Under the pieces are notes generated by a model. That model made no database searches. It was not told the DNA's origin and saw nothing but the letters and a program-made list of their open reading frames with translations. A DNA stretch of 64,000 nt from Plicaturopsis crispa FD-325 SS-3. Taxonomy: Eukaryota; Basidiomycota; Agaricomycetes; Amylocorticiales; Amylocorticiaceae. Positions 10,528 to 21,756 of this stretch are shown here, piece after piece. The stretch spans positions 1,248,302-1,312,301 of the forward strand of contig KN832557.1 of NCBI GenBank assembly GCA_000827205.1, given 5' to 3'. The position numbers and the translations under genes are program-made. How positions within the stretch are numbered: position 1 is the first letter of the stretch; each line of letters starts with the position of its first letter.

Positions 10528-12207
10528 ATGTCGCAAACACTCCTACATCTAGTTTACATTCACGGATTTCAAGGTATGCGCAGTAATCGTCTACTCGAAG
10601 CACGGTAATCGATTCTGCGAGTAGGCAATGATACCACTTTCCAGGTACGCTAGCCGTCTAAATAATTGGCATAGGCAGAGTATGGACCCATGCCGGTCGT
10701 CGCGATGAGCAGTCGTTTCCAACGGATCTACAGCAATACCTCGCGGACCGCATACCCCCGCGCCTCAAAGTGCAGAGCAGTTTATACCCGACGTATAAGA
10801 GCGTGAAGCCTATATCCTTCGCCACGCAGAATTTCATCGAGTGGTAAGCTTGTCGTGGGCTGCGTTTGGTAATGTATTGACCGCATGCAGGCTGTCTACA
10901 CAACCGCCAGGACCGGTCATTCTCCTCGGGCACTCCATGGGCGGCCTGCTCGCTGCGGATGCTGCAACGACCATTGGCACGAAGCGCGTCATCGGAATGG
11001 TCGCGTTTGACACGCCGTATCTTGGCATGCACCCGCACGTCGTCGTCTCGGGCATCGCGTCGCTGTTCCCCAAAGACGAGAACGAGAAACCGGACGCGCA
11101 GGGAAAGGCGCAACCCACCGAGCACGAGCTAAACGAAAGCAACGTGCATATGGTGGATCAGAAGGTGACAGATGACTGGGAGCTGTTCAAGAAGAACCTG
11201 AACAGTGCGTATTCTCGTCTCACCACGCCGCCATCTCTCCTGAACACGCCGCAGAAAACCACGGGCACTCCTCGAGTCCCTCAATAACCTCGCGTTCCTC
11301 CTACCAAACTGCCCCGGAGACCCGCTCCCCGTCCTCCTCGTCTCTCCACTCCCCCTCCCCGCCGCCCTACTCATCGACATCCCCGTCCCGCTCCGCCGCC
11401 GAGATCCCCGCGCCGTTCGTTGACCGCGCGCTCAGCCTACTTAGCTCGCACGCAGACGACCCGCTCGTGAAGTGGGCGCGCAAGCACGCGGACGCGCCGT
11501 TCGCGGCGGGCAAGCGGTGGGTCGTCGAGCACTTTCAGTTCGGGATCTGCATGTTCGACCCGAGCGGGCTCAAGAACCGCTATACGCGCCTCGTGCAGTG
11601 GGATGGGCAGTGGGTCAATTACTGGACGGAGACGGTGCCGCGGGGGCAACGTGTAATTGGGGACGGGGATACGGTGAGATCGGGCAGTGGGGACGGGAAT
11701 GGGGTAGGGGTAGGGGAGGAGACGGCGGTGGATAATGACATTGCGCTGCTGGAGAATGGGACGGCAGCGCTACACACGAAGGACGATACGCCTTCTGAGC
11801 GAAGCTCTGATCTGCCGGTACCCTCATCGCCTACTCATGGGCCACCTACAAAGTCGGACGCGAAGGCGGCACTCAAAGCTGAGAAGAGCAAGGAGAAAGC
11901 CGCGCAGAAAGCGCAGAAGGAGCGGGACAAGGCCGCGCGCAAAGAGGAGAAGGCGCGCGAGAAGGCGCTGAAGCAGGCGCAGAAGGCGCAGTCCAAGACG
12001 CACGTTGCGCGGCATTTCATCACGCTGCCCACCGGCCTGGGGCGCGCCCTCGGCGGAAGCGACAAGTGGGAGAGCGTCCTTATCGGTGGGGTCGACGACG
12101 AGGTCGCGGCACATTGTGGGCTGTTCATTCGCGGACAGAATCTGGAGTATGAGGAGCTAGTGGAGAGAGTAGGGAGCCGGGTCTTGCAATGGTGTGAGGC
12201 CCTTTGA
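10528..12207 (+). CDS. Alpha/beta hydrolase, lipase/serine-esterase (DUF676-like)
   Basis: Predicted serine hydrolase acting on lipid esters; the substrate is unknown. Exons: 10528-10573, 10625-10645, 10713-10843, 10891-11204 and 11255-12207. The reading frame joins cleanly through all four introns. Domain order: an N-terminal strand LVYIHGFQG (oxyanion region), then the nucleophile elbow GHSMGG, with its Ser at about residue 88. The helical region FDTPYLGMHPHVV follows, then a Ser/Pro-rich linker, and a conserved block from AAEIPAPFVDRALSLLSSHA to GKRWVVEHFQFG. A charged Lys/Ala/Glu coiled-coil of about 55 residues comes next, then a C-terminal block ending VLQWCEAL. The extended Lys-rich helix is unusual for a plain lipase and suggests association with another protein or a membrane. 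The family and exons are well supported; the catalytic activity is inferred. Confidence 0.88.
11690..11722 (+). other. G-quadruplex-capable run inside the hydrolase exon
   Basis: Several runs of three to four G separated by one to three bases (including GGGGTAGGGGTAGGGG) occur on the coding strand within the low-complexity linker of the hydrolase gene. They match the usual four-tract pattern. Structure formation is inferred. Confidence 0.4.
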
Positions 12208-12395
12208 CGCGATTGTCATAATGAGTAAGCATGTGTGGACTGGAGTGTGTGTAGCCTTAGGTGTAGACTTAGACTCTCAATGCTAATGTAAAAGTCGTTA
12301 TTTTCATGTGGACAGGTTGATTTTAGGGAAACATTATACTGTACATGCCCATCGTGTATAGGAGAACTGACCAAAACTGTCCCACCAGTCCGGTA

Positions 12396-12957
12396 TTATC
12401 CGTCATCCAATCCCTCCGGCCTGCTCTCCGTTGGTAATGTCGGGTCCATGAAGCTGTGGTTGCATTTCGTGCACACGAAGAACAATATCATGCGCGTCTC
12501 CTTGCGCTTCGACTGGTCTTGGTAGAACACCGCACTGCACGAGGGGAGACGTTCGTGAAGGCGCTAAGGACAGACTTCAGTAGAAATACGCACTCTTCGT
12601 GGCCACACCGAGGACATAGGATATTGGAGTGGGCGAGGGTAGGGTCGGAGCCGAGATCTGTCGTCACTCCGACTTGCTCTCTAAAAGGTCACCGTACATG
12701 TCAGTGGGCAGAATCCTCGTGGATGATGCACACAAGAAAGAAGGGCATGGCTTTGACGACCATGACTCAGGCGTGGCGCAAAAAAGACACTCACTTTGTA
12801 ACGGTCAACAAGTCGTTCCTGTACACACACTTGTTGTCACCGATCTCATCGTAGGTGCATATCCGGCATGCGTAGACCATTATCCGACGCTGCTGGTCCG
12901 CCTTCGGGTATAAGAGGTTGTTGCATTCGGAGCAGAAATGCAGCGACGCCTGGATGC
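12396..12957 (-). CDS. RPB9: RNA polymerase II subunit RPB9 (first exon not located)
   Basis: Small zinc-ribbon subunit of RNA polymerase II that supports proofreading through TFIIS. Three exons are visible on the minus strand. The first begins after a CAG acceptor with ASLHFCSECNNLLYPKAD and runs into RRIMVYACRICTY and NKCVYRNDLLTVTK. The second is EQVGVTTDLGSDPTLAHSNILCPRCGHE. The third starts DAVFYQDQSKRKETRM, contains FFVCTKCNHSFMDP, and ends with TAA at 12396-12398. All four CxxC pairs of the two zinc ribbons are present, and the length fits the family (about 120 residues). The initiating ATG must be in a short exon upstream of 12957; I could not place it with confidence. Confidence 0.9.
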
Positions 12958-12999
12958 ACGAGAGTAACGTTTTTCAAGGTTGAAAGTCGTGTTTGAGAT

Positions 13000-13950
13000 T
13001 CCAGTAAGAGATACAGCGGTCAGTCAGGCATTTGAAGGTATGGTGGTCAGTATTTTGTAGCCAAAAGAGCAGGCGAAACGAACAGACCATGACGGTTCGG
13101 GACAAGAGGCGGCGAATGTGGCGCACCGCGACGGAAACGCGCTTCAGAAATGTCCTCGGAGGCGGCACCGACACCTCCAACGTTCAACGTTCAACGCTCA
13201 AACCGATCAACATACAATGCCATATTTCGCAATCAGATTTAAGTACTTTGCGGTCTGCATACTTATGTATCTGACATCACCGTGGGTTTCTCGACGGCAT
13301 TGATCCTGTGCGCTCAATGTGCTGCACAAGTTAGAAGTGGTAAATTGTATCGAATGGCGGGAGATCGACGAGCTCGAGAAATCAGGGTACAAGTGACGTT
13401 TTTTTGCTAACTTACGAGTCCGTCATACAGCTTATAAACAATGGCTGCGTCCGAGCCTTATATTGGTCGCATCCTGGATACCCGGGGGTAGACAAGACGG
13501 GATGCATTGAAGGCGCGTATGGTCGAAGCTAGCGAGTACTTGTGTGCGAAGGCATCTCCGTTGGACAGTAAACACATGGTGATACGTCCACGGAGAAGAT
13601 GGTGCTGCTGGGCATGCTCGGTAGAAACAGGAGGTGGGGCGCGTTTCGATTCACTGTCTGTCACAAGCGCTGTCGTTAGCCAGCACGGGATAGCGCAAAT
13701 TCACAGCGCAAGACACAGCGCCCAATTTGACGAAGGTCCGACCGTGCCTCGGACGATCTCCATGTTACCTTCTACAAGATGCCACTCACCGCGGATATCC
13801 CCTCAACGCACGACTTGTCCAATTCTCAATGGCAGCGGGTGACTTGTCAAAAAAAAGTCATGAGGATTGCAAAGGTGCGACATGAGGTGTCATGTAGGTA
13901 CATGTAATAGTTTTGAGGATGACCAGCGGCATAACCATAAAGAGACATGT
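13000..13950. other. Gap between RPB9 and eL27, no gene resolved
   Basis: The 5' exon and promoter of RPB9 must lie at the left of this stretch. A minus-strand frame at 13458-13664 and a plus-strand frame at 13507-13842 are open but resemble no family, and neither joins to further exons that I can recognise. Confidence 0.35.
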
Positions 13951-14599
13951 TCAGAACTAGTGAACAGAGAGAGTCAGCACGGACAGAAACCGCGAAGAAG
14001 GAATAAACGCACCCGGAGGGGGGTGAAGAACCACTTATTCTTTCCACCAGTGTACCTGTCCTCGAACAGCTTCTTGATCGTCTTCTTCGCATCCTCCCGT
14101 TGACTCGGCTCCTTGAAGGTATCCGATCCCACCGATCCCTTCAAGCCCTCGAGCTCCAAAGCGTAGCGGGTGGGGAACAAATGCGAATAGTTTACGACCT
14201 GTTCACGAATGCTACTGCTTAGCCCGCCACTCTCGAAGTCTAGGACCACAGGCTGGAAGTTGCATACCTTGATGAAAGGCTTGACCTTGTTCCGGACAGC
14301 GAGCTTCTTTGCGCTCATGCGGCGGGTCACTTTCCGCGGGTAACGTTCAATGCCAGCAACGACAGCGTGGGGGTATGGTCGCTCCTTGGTGCCCTCATCC
14401 AGTTGCTTGATAACGACGACCTTCTTCCCCGCCTGGCGACCGTGCAGGACGATAGCGACCTATGGACCGCGAAATATAAGTCGGCCGCTTTGACATCATA
14501 GCAGATGCACTAATTCACCTTTCCGGGCTTGTATACTGCAACGCAGCGTTAGCATAGATACGACGCACAACGCGGACAATACGGCGTACCTCTGGGCAT
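13951..14599 (-). CDS. RPL27: 60S ribosomal protein eL27
   Basis: Structural protein of the large cytosolic ribosomal subunit. Five exons: 14599-14590 (only ATG CCC AGA G), 14535-14519 (17 nt), 14459-14268, 14198-14013 and 13956-13951 (only TTC TGA). Joined, the protein starts [20 protein letters not shown], continues [26 protein letters not shown] and [16 protein letters not shown], and ends [13 protein letters not shown], matching eL27 over its full length. The introns are 52-70 nt with good donors and YAG acceptors. The two very short 5' exons and a terminal exon of one codon plus stop show that the host splices tiny exons, which bears on the 3-nt exons proposed at the left edge. Confidence 0.95.
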
Positions 14600-14987
14600 T
14601 TTGAGGGGGTCTTGAGGACGGGCTGGGTGTTTGCAGATTTCGTGTCGGCGGGCGTTAGTGCAAGTGCGCGCCACACAAGCCACCGGCATTTTCCGGTGAA
14701 CCTTAATTTCGAAAACTGGCAGTCCTGCCGAAGTTCGGCATCTCAGCCACAAACGCGAGTCTGTGTCGCGTCGACGCGTCTTCGTCCAGCAACAAAAGTT
14801 ATGTGCGTAGATCAGTGTACCGGTCAGAGATAGTGAGTTTTTGCAGTCTTTGGATTGCATTTTGAATGCGAACCGGTATTGTAATATACAACAACAGTCT
14901 CATCTAAGAATGGCCAGAGCGTCTATGTCTATGCTTGTCTAGGAAATACAGGAACATTACCGGCCAGTGTGTAGTACTTATGGACGG
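14600..14987. promoter_or_regulatory. eL27 upstream region and ribokinase 3' flank
   Basis: About 390 bp between the eL27 start and the ribokinase stop, both on the minus strand. It must hold the eL27 promoter. No convincing coding frame or TATA box is seen. Confidence 0.35.
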
Positions 14988-16385
14988 TCATATTCTTGCA
15001 TCAACCTCGCTCGATGTCGGTATGCTCTCCATTGCGCCCCGCCTCTCTACGCACATTCCCGCAGCCTATGTTCGTCATATTAATTATGTGCGCAAACAAA
15101 AAATAAGAGGTGACGAACCTTTACGCTTCGCCTCAATACCGCCTCGACATCTGCCTTTTCGCCAAGACCCAGTCCGCGCGCGCGTAGTTGCATGAGCCCG
15201 GCGACAAGGTATCCAGTGAAGCAATCTCCCGCCCCGGTGGTATCACGCACATCTCCCTGCAACTTCAAAGCCGGGATGTATAGCATGTCCGGCAGATGTG
15301 AAACGCGTGCGATGACGCCGAGGGGACCAAGCGTGCATACGATGTTGGCTTTCTTCCCAATGACTGAACTCGCAGAGAGCGTCTTTACCAGTTTGTACGC
15401 TTTGGCGAGCTCGGCTTTCTCGAGGAATATAGCGGGCGGTGGGACATCGCTCTCTATATTCGAAGAGGCGCCGAAGAGGTCCAGTAGACCCTCGAGCTCG
15501 CCTTCATTTACCAACAACCAATCGATTTTGTTCCAAGGAAATTGGACCTCCGCAAGCTCAGCCGCAGACGGCATGGGCGACGGGTTGAATACCGTCGCAA
15601 TACCCTTGTCGTGCGCGGACGCCGCAGCGCGAGTCGTTGTGAGGAGTGGAATCTCGTTCTGCAGCAGTAGATGTGTTACTGAAGGGATCGGATCCGAGGA
15701 CTCGAGCGCAGGGAACGGGACGAGGGCGTAGTTAGCACCTTTGTGTAGGACTGGTGATTTGCGAGCGGTCATTGCTATCATGCAAGTGGATGTGTCAAAG
15801 AGAACGCACTGATGCAATTTTCACCGTCTTCTGTGAGTTGGATAATTGCTCGCCCAGTCGGCTCCTGCAAGCACGGCACGGTCAAAAATCGGGTCCGACA
15901 CATAGCGTACGTGGTGAATTTCAGCGCGGTCGCTCAGAGATTTGAAAACGATCTGGCGGCGAATTACGAAGCGACGTTCACAGCACACACCTTAGCAGTA
16001 TTGATGCCCTCCACGCCCACCGCAGACTGTCGGAGCTGCTCGACGACCCAAAGTCCGTCTTCTCCGACGGCACCTACCATATCGACAGCGCCACCTGCTT
16101 TGGCCACGGCGACAGCCTGGTTGGCACCTTTGCCTCCGGCACGTTGCTCGAGATGGGTAGAAGAAATAGTTTCGCCGGGACGGACAATGTTCTTCACTGG
16201 ATCGGGGAGCATTGTAATTAGATTCCGAGCATCCACATTTTTGAAGTGTGACGATGAGACTCACCATGAAAGAATTCATCGATATCTTGTCGCCGATGTG
16301 GTCAGACAGTTCAAAGACAGAATATTTGTGGGCTATGCTCACTGATAGATCCGCGAACCAGGCAGCGTACAGTTGTTTCCGACAT
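14988..16385 (-). CDS. RBK1: Ribokinase (PfkB family)
   Basis: Phosphorylates D-ribose to ribose-5-phosphate in the cytosol with ATP. It starts at ATG 16385 (MSETTVRCLVRGSINIDEFF) and ends at TGA 14988-14990 after MESIPTSSEVDARI. The N-terminal PfkB signature RAGGKGANQAVAVAKAGG contains the GG hinge and substrate-contact Asn. The C-terminal signature DTTGAGDCFTGYLVAGL holds the catalytic Asp and anion hole. Six exons join in frame. The first intron ends in GACAAG, an AAG acceptor, with CTGAC as branch site. The block VLHKGANYALVPFPALE follows the fourth intron. Length (about 365 residues) is slightly above bacterial ribokinases and usual for fungi. Confidence 0.93.
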
Positions 16386-16647
16386 TTTATATGTCTTCCA
16401 GGTTTATATGCTGCAGCGGCTACAAGGGGCCTTACAATATCGAATTTGAACGTTTCGGGTACACAATGTGGTAGGAAGAGAACTGCGCTGCAACATTTTT
16501 TGGCGCGGGTTAGCTATATGTACAGTAACTGTAATGTGCTACAGAGAGAGCTTTTTCACCTGACACTGTACTAGTAGTTGCATCGTTCGTTTTTTTGGGA
16601 AGAGCAGTTGGTTCAATGATGGTATAAAACAAAGACAGTCACTGCGT

Positions 16648-17698
16648 TTACTCCGCAACGGCAGAACGGGATTTGCCACCCTTCTTTCCTCCCACTTTTG
16701 ATTTCCGTCCAACCGAGGGTGGAGGCTGTATTTCAGGATCCTTCGCTGGATAAAAGATACTGTTCACTACGGCGAGCACTCGATGGTTCTCCGAGATGGC
16801 AGGGACAGCCCCGCCAAAATCTATCGTGGGGTCCCAAGTTCCGATGCCCCAACCTCCAGAAGAGGATCCCGGTTGGTCCCGAGGAGACAACGATGGCTCG
16901 ACAGGTGTCAATGGAGGTTTAGTGCGCAGTGACTTTTCGCGCGCCTGGAACATTTTTACAGTTGTCTCGAGCCCCAACCTCTGGGCCTCTGACTCCTCCA
17001 GCGCGTTCTCCCGCCGGCAAAGCACGACGTAGGCTGGCGCGAGCCATGCCTCCACGCCATACTTCTTCGCCAGCAGGATCTTGTCAACAGGATCGAGGGT
17101 CTCTGCACTGCGGCCAATCTCAGCGATCGCGCGCTCGCGAATTTTTGCCATGTCGAAATGCGTAGCGATCGCGAGGACGGCAGACCACTCCGCAAGGGTC
17201 AGATCGAAGTCGTCGTGCATGCTGCAGGAGATGCACATATCAGTCGACGCGTAAGAATAAATACAGACAACTGACATACCCATGATAGAAGAAGTCCATG
17301 AGACTTTCGAATTCGGCGCAGGTAACCCCCGAGAGTGCGATCGTGCTGTCGCCAGCCTCACGCGGTCGCATGATAATCGACCGCAGCTTTTCGGATTCGC
17401 GGATTAGGAAATGTGAATCGACGCGGAACAGCCGATTCTCAACCTGAGTGGCGGAACCTCATTAAGATGTTTGTCGTCTGGAATGGTGAGGGCTTACGAG
17501 GAATTCAGTCATACCGTCTTGAATATAATACTCGGAATGGTAGGAGGGAGGCTGGGAGAGCAGGTCTACGGCAGAATTGGCGTCTGCGGCAGGGGTGACG
17601 GGGAAGCCAGGGTCGGAGAACGACATCTCGGTCATGATTCTAGCAGGGGAGAGGAGTGTTCTGGGAGGTGAATGGACGTGGGCAGGGGGAATAATCAT
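16648..17698 (-). CDS. BTB/POZ-like domain protein, copy 2
   Basis: Paralogue of the gene at 7918-8940, with the same three-exon plan and strand. The start is ATG 17635 (MTEMSFSDPGFPVTP) or an upstream in-frame ATG at 17698; the stop is TAA at 16648-16650. It has PPSYHSEYYIQDGMTEFL, then VENRLFRVDSHFLIRESEK, then WSAVLAIATHFDM and VDKILLAKKYGVEAWLAPAY. A Ser/Gly/Pro-rich insert near SLSPRDQPGSSSGGWG is absent from copy 1. The basic tail is KSKVGGKKGGKSRS. A TATATATA box lies 33 bp upstream of the first ATG, as in copy 1. A local duplication followed by divergence is inferred. The function is a protein-interaction scaffold by family only. Confidence 0.88.
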
Positions 17699-17730
17699 GG
17701 GGACAATCTGCCTCAAAGAATGGTGTCCAT

Positions 17731-17738
17731 TATATATA
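17731..17738 (-). promoter_or_regulatory. TATA box of BTB copy 2
   Basis: TATATATA lies 33 bp upstream of the first in-frame ATG (17698), matching the spacing at BTB copy 1. Confidence 0.5.
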
Positions 17739-17959
17739 TGAACAGATTAAAGTATAGCATGTGTTGCGGAAGCGCTGGATGGACCGTCGTCATTATCATG
17801 GCCGCGAGCGATTGCAGGCCAAATCGTACGTACCGTATACTTTGTTAAGGAAAAGAGACATCCTAAACATGGGAACGACTGCGGAAATACGTACGTGCAA
17901 TAGAGAAGGCGAAGCTCGTGGGCGCAAGCCCCGCCTGCTTCCGTCTGTTTCAGAAATTC

Positions 17960-19906
17960 TCAGTGCATTTCAAGGACTTGTGTGGAAATACAGCGCGGAT
18001 TCGCCACCCACACCCCGAGGCCCAATCCGTTTGGCCAGCCGGCCTCCACACTTTCCCCGAGGTGGTCTAGATCGAGATGCGGGAATACAAGGCGCTCAAG
18101 GGCGAGGCACCCTGAAATGGGAGATGGTAACCCTGTTTTAGCGTGCGGGGGTGTGACAAGGTAGAGTATGTCGGTGGAGGCACGAGCGGACGTGCTGATC
18201 GCATGGAGCGCCCGCGCAGTTTCCGCAGCCGACGCACCAGAGAGATCCGTGAGGTTTATATGACCGGAGTGAACGTCTATACAAGAAAGTGTCTTGAGCA
18301 AACGAGAATGGCGGGCATAAACACGAACTAACCTGCTTGCGGGATACCTAAAAGATGACGCGGAGGCATATACGTCTTCCAATATACAACGTTGACATCG
18401 CCGTTTTTACCAGAAACCGCGATCCGATCGTGGACATGGAATAAAGATGGGACTACACCTCCCTGGTGGAAAACACCAAACAAACCCGACAGTACAATAT
18501 TCGTTATAATCCAAACGACCTGTATACATAAATTAAGAATGGCGCATCCAGGCGCAGAAAGACGTTGAACCAGCTTACCCAAAACGTTCGTCTTAGGCGG
18601 TGCATGTAACTGCTATTTGCGACAAGGACTATAGAGGGGACCAGAAGCGGCGTAAGGAACCGCGGTTCCTGGTGCGGCTGCAGTGACAGTACAGACAGCG
18701 CAGAAACGATGATATACGCTGCCGCTAAACATGAAAGGACCGCAGTCATATGCTAAGCATTGATTCAGAGAAGTCAAAGTGGATGTCACGTACTGCGGTC
18801 GACATCGCGCGTTTGGGGATTTTGGGAAACGGTTCCTTTGTTCTCCTTCACTGCTACGGAGGTGCCAATGAATGCCTCTCGCGCGGCCAGGATGCCATAC
18901 AGAAGCAACCCGGGGCCAATAATCATAGGCAGGTTAACAAACAGATGCAACCAGCGCGGATGCAGCCCGTGCTCAGCCAAATTATCCGCCGAGAGATTGT
19001 ATGCCACAAAATTGAATGGCGTCACAACTAATTTCGACCATTCCAACGACCCGTGGAAATGGTAGGTGTCGAATAAGGCGGCGGAGGCGAATACAAGGAA
19101 AGCTGTCAGGAGCGGCGGGAGGACTCTTCGAATGAGCGTGCTCAAGTCCGAGAGTGGCCGAAGCACTTGGAGCCCTATGGGAAGCGCAAATGCGATGAAT
19201 GTTGGGCGCGTGAACATCCCAAAGACGAACAGCACGGCCAATACGTGGAGATTCGCCCTCGAAGTGCGGCAGCGAGTAAGTGATACAAGTGATAAAGCCA
19301 CTAATATCGCTTCCAGTGAATTTGAGAAGGGCCTTATTTGGAATATCTGAACGTGTGAAGAGGCGAGGAGCAGGAGCGCGTATCGACGCGTTGTTTGCTT
19401 AGGAACCAGAGCGTACACGGAGCAGTCTGTATCAGAACAGTCAGTACACATCTGGCGAGGGATGTTCTGCGCACCTAAGAAGAGGGAGAGGCCCAAAAAT
19501 ACCACTCGCTCAATCTTGAGTAGGGCCGCCGGATGTATGTCTAAATCGACAAATCAGTTCTTGTACCACCAACGGTATCAGACCCAATAAGTAACCTCCG
19601 CAAAGCAATCTCGATAGTGCAAACGGGATACCAGTAGTGACCAACGGCGGTAAGAATGACCGTACAGGATAATCTGACTGCCATTCCCAAGTCTCCAACG
19701 TGTGCAGTCCGAGAATTGGGCCTGGGACCAATGTTCAATCCAAGCAGTCGAAAAACAATCTGCGCGAATCACATACCTGCAGTCACCTCTGCATTCTGGA
19801 AATTCTCGTCAGGGTGTATATACCCTGTCCCATACAACGCGAAGCAAGCTCGCGCTGCAAGCAAGGCAAGATATGTCAGTCCAAATGACCATTTGGTGAG
19901 CGGCAT
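17960..19906 (-). CDS. SMP3: GPI mannosyltransferase 4 (SMP3/PIG-Z type)
   Basis: ER membrane enzyme that adds the fourth mannose to the GPI-anchor core using dolichol-phosphate mannose. The start is ATG 19906 (MPLTKWSFGLTYLALLAARA) and the stop is TGA 17960-17962. The lumenal motif HPDENFQNAE carries the catalytic acidic residue. It is followed by HTLETWEW and YPVRSFLPPL, the classic GT22 motif. Further on are FGMFTRPTFIAFALPIG, YNLSADNLAEHGLHPRWLH, HQEPRFLTPLL (family HKEERF-like) and YWKTYMPPRHLLGIP, the last typical of the SMP3 branch. Many hydrophobic segments fit a polytopic protein. At least six introns are needed; several joins are approximate. Confidence 0.9.
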
Positions 19907-20134
19907 GGCTCAGATTATGGCCTACACCGCGCCTGCGACCTGTCGAAGGGCGGGTTTTGGCTTGCAAGTGTGAATCAGAACACGCTGGAGTAGCGCGTTG
20001 TCGCCGTAATACAAGAAGAAGAGGGCGAGTCGCGTCACGGCTTCACGGCTTCTAAGTAAGTACATACTATTATTACTCATCAGACCAACGCGCTGGTTTC
20101 GACTTTCTGTCCGAAAGGCTTGTGACCTACCGCC

Positions 20135-21756
20135 ATGGCCGTAGCTAAACGTCGGGTCCACATCTACACGGCAGCGGACGTCGCCTCGCACACCTCCCAG
20201 TCCGACTGTTGGGTGTCGCGCGACGGCAAGGTCTACAACCTCTCGCCGTTCCTGTCCGACCACCCCGGCGGCGCTGACCTCCTCCTCGCCGTCGCGGGCA
20301 AGGACCTCAGCGCACCCCCAGCTAAAGATGGAGGGCTAAGCCTCATGGACGAGGACCACGAACACTCGGACTTCGCGTATGAGATGCTCGAGGAATACGC
20401 CATAGGCCGGCTAGGAAACGATGACACCACTGTCGACGAGGGTGAGTGCGTTGCCCGTGCGTTTATCTATTTGGCTAATGTCTGGAACAGACTGGGTCGC
20501 TACGGATGATTTCCAGCCAGAAAACACGGACTGCAATGCAGACTTTGAGAAGAATCAGTTTCTTGACCTGCGCCGGCCATTACTGAGGCAAGTCTGGGAG
20601 GCGAACTTCAGGTAAGTACGAATTCTACACCATGCATTGCAACTTGTCTGCCTGACATGTGTCTGTGCAGCAAATCGTACTATATGCAACAGGTGCACCA
20701 GCCGCGGCACCTTGCCAACTCTGCACGTATGTTCGGGCCTGATTACCTAGAGGTATACCATCTCCTGTTTCGACATACACATTGCTTACCCTCCACAGGT
20801 ATTCTCGCGTGCGGCATGGTATGTTGTGCCGCTATTCTGGTTGCCTATAACGGTGTACCTCCTCCTGCGATCGCTCCTCCAATTTGGCGCGGTTCCGCTC
20901 CCCTCCGTGACTGTAACCCTCTCTCCTCCTTTCTCTACCCTCTCAATGTCCTACCTACGCCCCATTACCTTGACGGTCCCTACGACGCTCCCTGTGTCTT
21001 CCCTTGCGGCCCTTCCTGCGAGCGCATTCTACAAGACTATGGCATGCTTCTTCACAGGGAACCTCCTGTGGACGATCCTCGAGTATACGTTGCATCGGTT
21101 CCTGTTCCACGTCGACGCGTGGCTTCCTGACAGACCAGTCTTCCTGACCTTGCATTTCATGCTCCATGGGATCCACCACTATCTTCCTATGGATCGGTTG
21201 GTTGTTTCCCATCTTACTCTTCAGTTCGACGCCGCTGAACAGCAATTTGTAGATTGCGGCTAGTGATGCCTCCTGTACTATTCGGTGCACTGCAGACGCC
21301 GTTCACGCGTTTTGCGCACGCGGTCCTCCCGCCAGCCGTTGCGAATGGCATCATCTCCGGAATATTCACGTTTTGTGAGTGCTGACCTCGATCGACCGGC
21401 AGATTATTTGATAGGCTAACCTGTCGTTCTAAATGTATAGATGTAATGTACGATTGCATGCACTACGCGTGAGTGACGTCCATTTATCAGCTAGCTACCC
21501 GTCGTGCTAATGCCTTTCTGGACTTGCCAAGGCTGCACCATACTGCGCTGCCCGCGTACATGAAGGAGATGAAAAAGCATCATCTTGCACACCACTACAA
21601 GAATTTTGAGCTTGGTTTCGGAGTCACCAGTGAGTGGTGTTGCTCCAGCCATCTCCATCCGCCTTCCTGTGTCAATGATCTGATGATTTGCGGATTTGAT
21701 TTATTTCTGCAGGCAGAATATGGGATATTGTCTTCAATACGCTCATACCCATCTAA
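20135..21756 (+). CDS. SCS7: Fatty acid 2-hydroxylase / ceramide hydroxylase
   Basis: ER enzyme that 2-hydroxylates the very-long-chain fatty acid of ceramide. Exons: 20135-20441, 20491-20611, 20671-20752, 20799-21196, 21253-21374, 21441-21468, about 21532-21630 and a last short exon ending at TAA 21754-21756. The N-terminal cytochrome b5 domain has the haem-binding HPGG at about residue 48. The hydroxylase domain carries the di-iron histidine motifs HRFLFH, HFMLHGIHHYLPMD, HYALHH and KKHHLAHHYKNFELGFG, between hydrophobic segments. The intron before LHHTALPAY ends in an AAG acceptor with CTAAT as branch site; the fourth intron has a weak GTTGGT donor. Function by family is secure. Confidence 0.94.
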
